This document shows, piece after piece, positions 15,359 through 16,724 of a stretch of DNA of 16,724 nt; position 1 is the first letter of the stretch, and the number at the start of each line of letters is the position of its first letter. Both the position numbers and the translations under genes were made by a program. Under the pieces are notes generated by a model. The model saw only the letters and a list, made by a program, of their open reading frames with translations, made no database searches and had not been told where the DNA came from. Source of the stretch: Opitutales bacterium (lineage in GTDB: Bacteria; Verrucomicrobiota; Verrucomicrobiia; Opitutales; Oceanipulchritudinaceae); NCBI GenBank assembly GCA_007123395.1, contig SKLD01000106.1, forward strand, positions 1-16,724, written 5' to 3'.

Positions 15359-15390
15359 GTAGCGAAGCTTCCCACGAAGCTTCGACCCCC
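15359..15390 (+). repeat. REP-like hairpin with GTAG foot, copy C (diverged stem)
   Basis: GTAG (15359-15362) is followed by a perfect 8-bp stem (CGAAGCTT and AAGCTTCG) around the 6-nt loop CCCACG, then ACCCCC and AAGCTCACCCATC. Foot, stem length, loop length, orientation and about 17 bp of 3' flank match copy A. The inner stem bases differ on both arms in a way that keeps every pair. It lies 155 bp after the FGE-like gene and 490 bp from the RAYT gene end. Confidence 0.82.
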
Positions 15391-15420
15391 AAGCTCACCC
15401 ATCCCCCCCACACCCCCTTA

Positions 15421-15441
15421 CCCCTCTCTTCGGGAAAGGGG
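15421..15441 (+). repeat. UUCG-loop hairpin downstream of copy C
   Basis: CCCCTCTC (15421-15428) and GAAAGGGG (15434-15441) form an 8-bp stem with one C.A mismatch around TTCGG. It follows REP copy C by 30 bp. The stable loop could help to end or protect the FGE-like mRNA, but there is no T run. Confidence 0.4.
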
Positions 15442-15878
15442 AGCGCGACCAGCTTCGTTTGTCGCCGGTTACCGGCCAGATTGCACGCCGTCCGCATCAG
15501 CGGTTCGACAAGCTCCACAGCAATGCTCCCGGCGTGCCGTATTGCCCCTTTGAATACTGGACCCACAGATGCCCGTGCCACTCCGGCCTTGTATCCCCAC
15601 CAGCGCAGGTAGAGAGCATAGCCACCCCCGCCGGCCTACCGGCAAGTTGTATCCGCCGCCCCGCTTTTGCAATATCGGCGCGTCAAGTTGATGGGCTGTT
15701 ATTGAAGTGATTTCGCGCCTCTCCGGGGGGAGTCCGGCGCACCAGACAGGACCACCGCCTCAGCCACCTCCACCGACGCGCGCCGCCTCGTCCGCACCGG
15801 AAAGCCGTCCCGCCGCCGATTCGCTTAGTTCTACTTTGTCGGATTTACCCTCGCGGACTCCAAAAGCGGCAGCGGAAG

Positions 15879-16724
15879 TCACTCCTCGGGATGCTCAAGG
15901 GCACAATACCCCGCCCGTGAGCGCGCCACCGCGAGATCCACGTTGTCGAGGAATTCGACAGGCCTGCACGGCGGCGGACGCTTCAACTTGGCAAGAATCC
16001 CCGCCCCTTCTCCCTCTTCCAGCCAATCGCGCGTTCCCAATGCACGGCCCTCCGTGAGAAAGCGTGCGCGCAGCCGCAGCAGCTCGTGCGGCTGCAGCTC
16101 CCCGCCGTTCTTCACCGCTTCCAGCAGCGCCGCCGGGTCGATCCGCCCGCCCGTGCCGTCGCCTTTCGCACCCGCTCCCTGCCCGAGCATGAGCAGGCGG
16201 TAGTTTGCAAGCGCGGCAACCGTACCCTTCGCCGCCGGAAAGCAGGCGGAGAGCGCGCGGCAGAGGGATTCCTTCCCCGCCAGCGCCTCCGCGTAGCCGC
16301 ACCAGCGGTAGTTCTCCGGCAGATCGGTCAGGCCCGCGCGCACCGCGTTCAGGTCGATATAGGCCGCGATCAGCCCCACCAGCCAGGGCGTGTCCTGCAC
16401 AAGCACGCTGCCGAAGCGCTCCGCCCACAGCGTCCCCGCCGTCCCGTGCGCGAGGTTGAACCAGCGCGTGTAGCGCTGCCGCAAGGTGCGCATGAACTCC
16501 GAGATGTCCCCCATGCGCCGACGCAGCCGCTCCCGCAGCGCCTCCGCCGTCTCCGGCGGATCGTTGGCGAGCGCCTGCTTCAGTTCATCCGCGTTGAGCC
16601 CGCTCCACTGCGCGCGTGACGCACCGTAGAGGGCGCGGTAGCGCCGCACCAAGGTGGCGTCGTCGCACATGCGTGCCGCCGGATCGATGCGCACAAGGAT
16701 GTGGAAGTGCGTCTCCAGCACACA
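15879..16724 (-). CDS. RAYT / Y1 (IS200-like) HUH transposase, 5' part cut by window end
   Basis: The visible 281 residues run from the HUH motif to the stop. The motif H-F-H is encoded at 16701-16709 within CVLETHFHILVRI. The reading frame continues past position 16724, so the GTG at 16721 is not the true start and some tens of N-terminal residues are missing. GTLWAERFGSVLVQD and AAYIDLNAVRAGL are RAYT hallmarks, and the Tyr of the latter (codon 16359-16361) is the likely nucleophile. NYRWCGYAEALAG follows. A C-terminal extension of about 120 residues (REWL-like 'TRDWLEEGEGAGILAKL') places it among the long RAYT-like proteins rather than the short E. coli type. Family members cut single-stranded DNA at hairpins with a tetranucleotide foot. 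The GTAG-footed repeats nearby are the obvious candidate substrates. No frameshift is seen in the visible part. Confidence 0.88.
   Translation of the reverse strand, partial: CVLETHFHILVRIDPAARMCDDATLVRRYRALYGASRAQWSGLNADELKQALANDPPETAEALRERLRRRMGDISEFMRTLRQRYTRWFNLAHGTAGTLWAERFGSVLVQDTPWLVGLIAAYIDLNAVRAGLTDLPENYRWCGYAEALAGKESLCRALSACFPAAKGTVAALANYRLLMLGQGAGAKGDGTGGRIDPAALLEAVKNGGELQPHELLRLRARFLTEGRALGTRDWLEEGEGAGILAKLKRPPPCRPVEFLDNVDLAVARSRAGYCALEHPEE

Larger units (their letters stand above)
15204..15878. other. Intergenic region between the FGE-like gene and the RAYT gene
   Basis: This 675-bp stretch separates the convergent FGE-like and transposase genes. It contains REP-like copy C (15359-15390) and a UUCG-type hairpin (15421-15441). 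No gene is supported: open frames on either strand have biased composition and no recognisable domain. I find no A-rich template repeat resembling the 3' end of the FGE-like gene here, and no terminator with a T run. Confidence 0.55.

Noticed and set aside
13810..15390. CRISPR array
   Set aside because: Only three repeats with irregular spacing (166 and 1383 bp), two of them differing in the stem, and no cas gene nearby.
14298..15581. Minus-strand open frame of 427 codons across the FGE-like gene and its 3' flank
   Set aside because: It is antisense to a protein with signal peptide and FGE-domain motifs, and shows no domain of its own. The part beyond 15203 also runs over the REP hairpin.
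15204..15878. Possible DGR template repeat or accessory gene downstream of the FGE-like gene
   Set aside because: No AAC-rich sequence resembling the gene's 3' end and no Avd or reverse-transcriptase-like frame could be found here or elsewhere in the window.

Overview
The window looks like a chromosomal piece of a high-GC, Gram-negative-type bacterium, most likely Verrucomicrobiota (Opitutia / Puniceicoccales-like). The basis is the mix of a short MetRS, classical menaquinone genes, an FGE-like secreted protein with an N-terminal 'STDGETW...FFRL' module, a long RAYT-type transposase, and mostly weak Shine-Dalgarno sequences. This placement is inference from family resemblance, not a measured phylogeny.

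Layout. Positions 1-123 hold a bidirectional terminator and a tRNA-Val(TAC) gene on the minus strand. Positions 442-7017 are a co-directional plus-strand block: an Lrp/AsnC regulator, a class I aminotransferase (an AlaR-AlaT-like pair), metG, menF and menD. metG-menF-menD are separated by only 9-10 bp and probably share a transcript. Positions 7055-11531 are a minus-strand block: a soluble PAS hybrid histidine kinase, a WecA/TagO-family polyprenyl-phosphate sugar-phosphate transferase, and a cNMP-domain histidine kinase. Divergent from the last is a plus-strand pair that overlaps by 19 bp: a PAS-only protein and an iron-type alcohol dehydrogenase.

From about 13700 to the right edge the character changes to an accessory region. 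It holds three GTAG-footed REP-like hairpins in the same orientation (13810, 13976, 15359). They bracket a secreted FGE-sulfatase-fold protein, and a RAYT/Y1-type transposase cut by the window end follows. The first two hairpins are nearly identical. The third keeps the foot, the 8-bp stem, the 6-nt loop and the 3' flank but has a different stem sequence that still pairs fully. The FGE-like protein's C-terminus has the layout of a diversity-generating-retroelement (DGR) variable region, although no reverse transcriptase or template repeat is in the window. A cluster of palindromes in an AT-rich island lies just upstream of that gene.

The best candidates for an interesting system are therefore (i) the REP/RAYT set that flanks a possible cargo gene and (ii) the possible remote DGR target. 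Gene identities in the core blocks are firm at family level. Promoters, operators and the DGR proposal are tentative.
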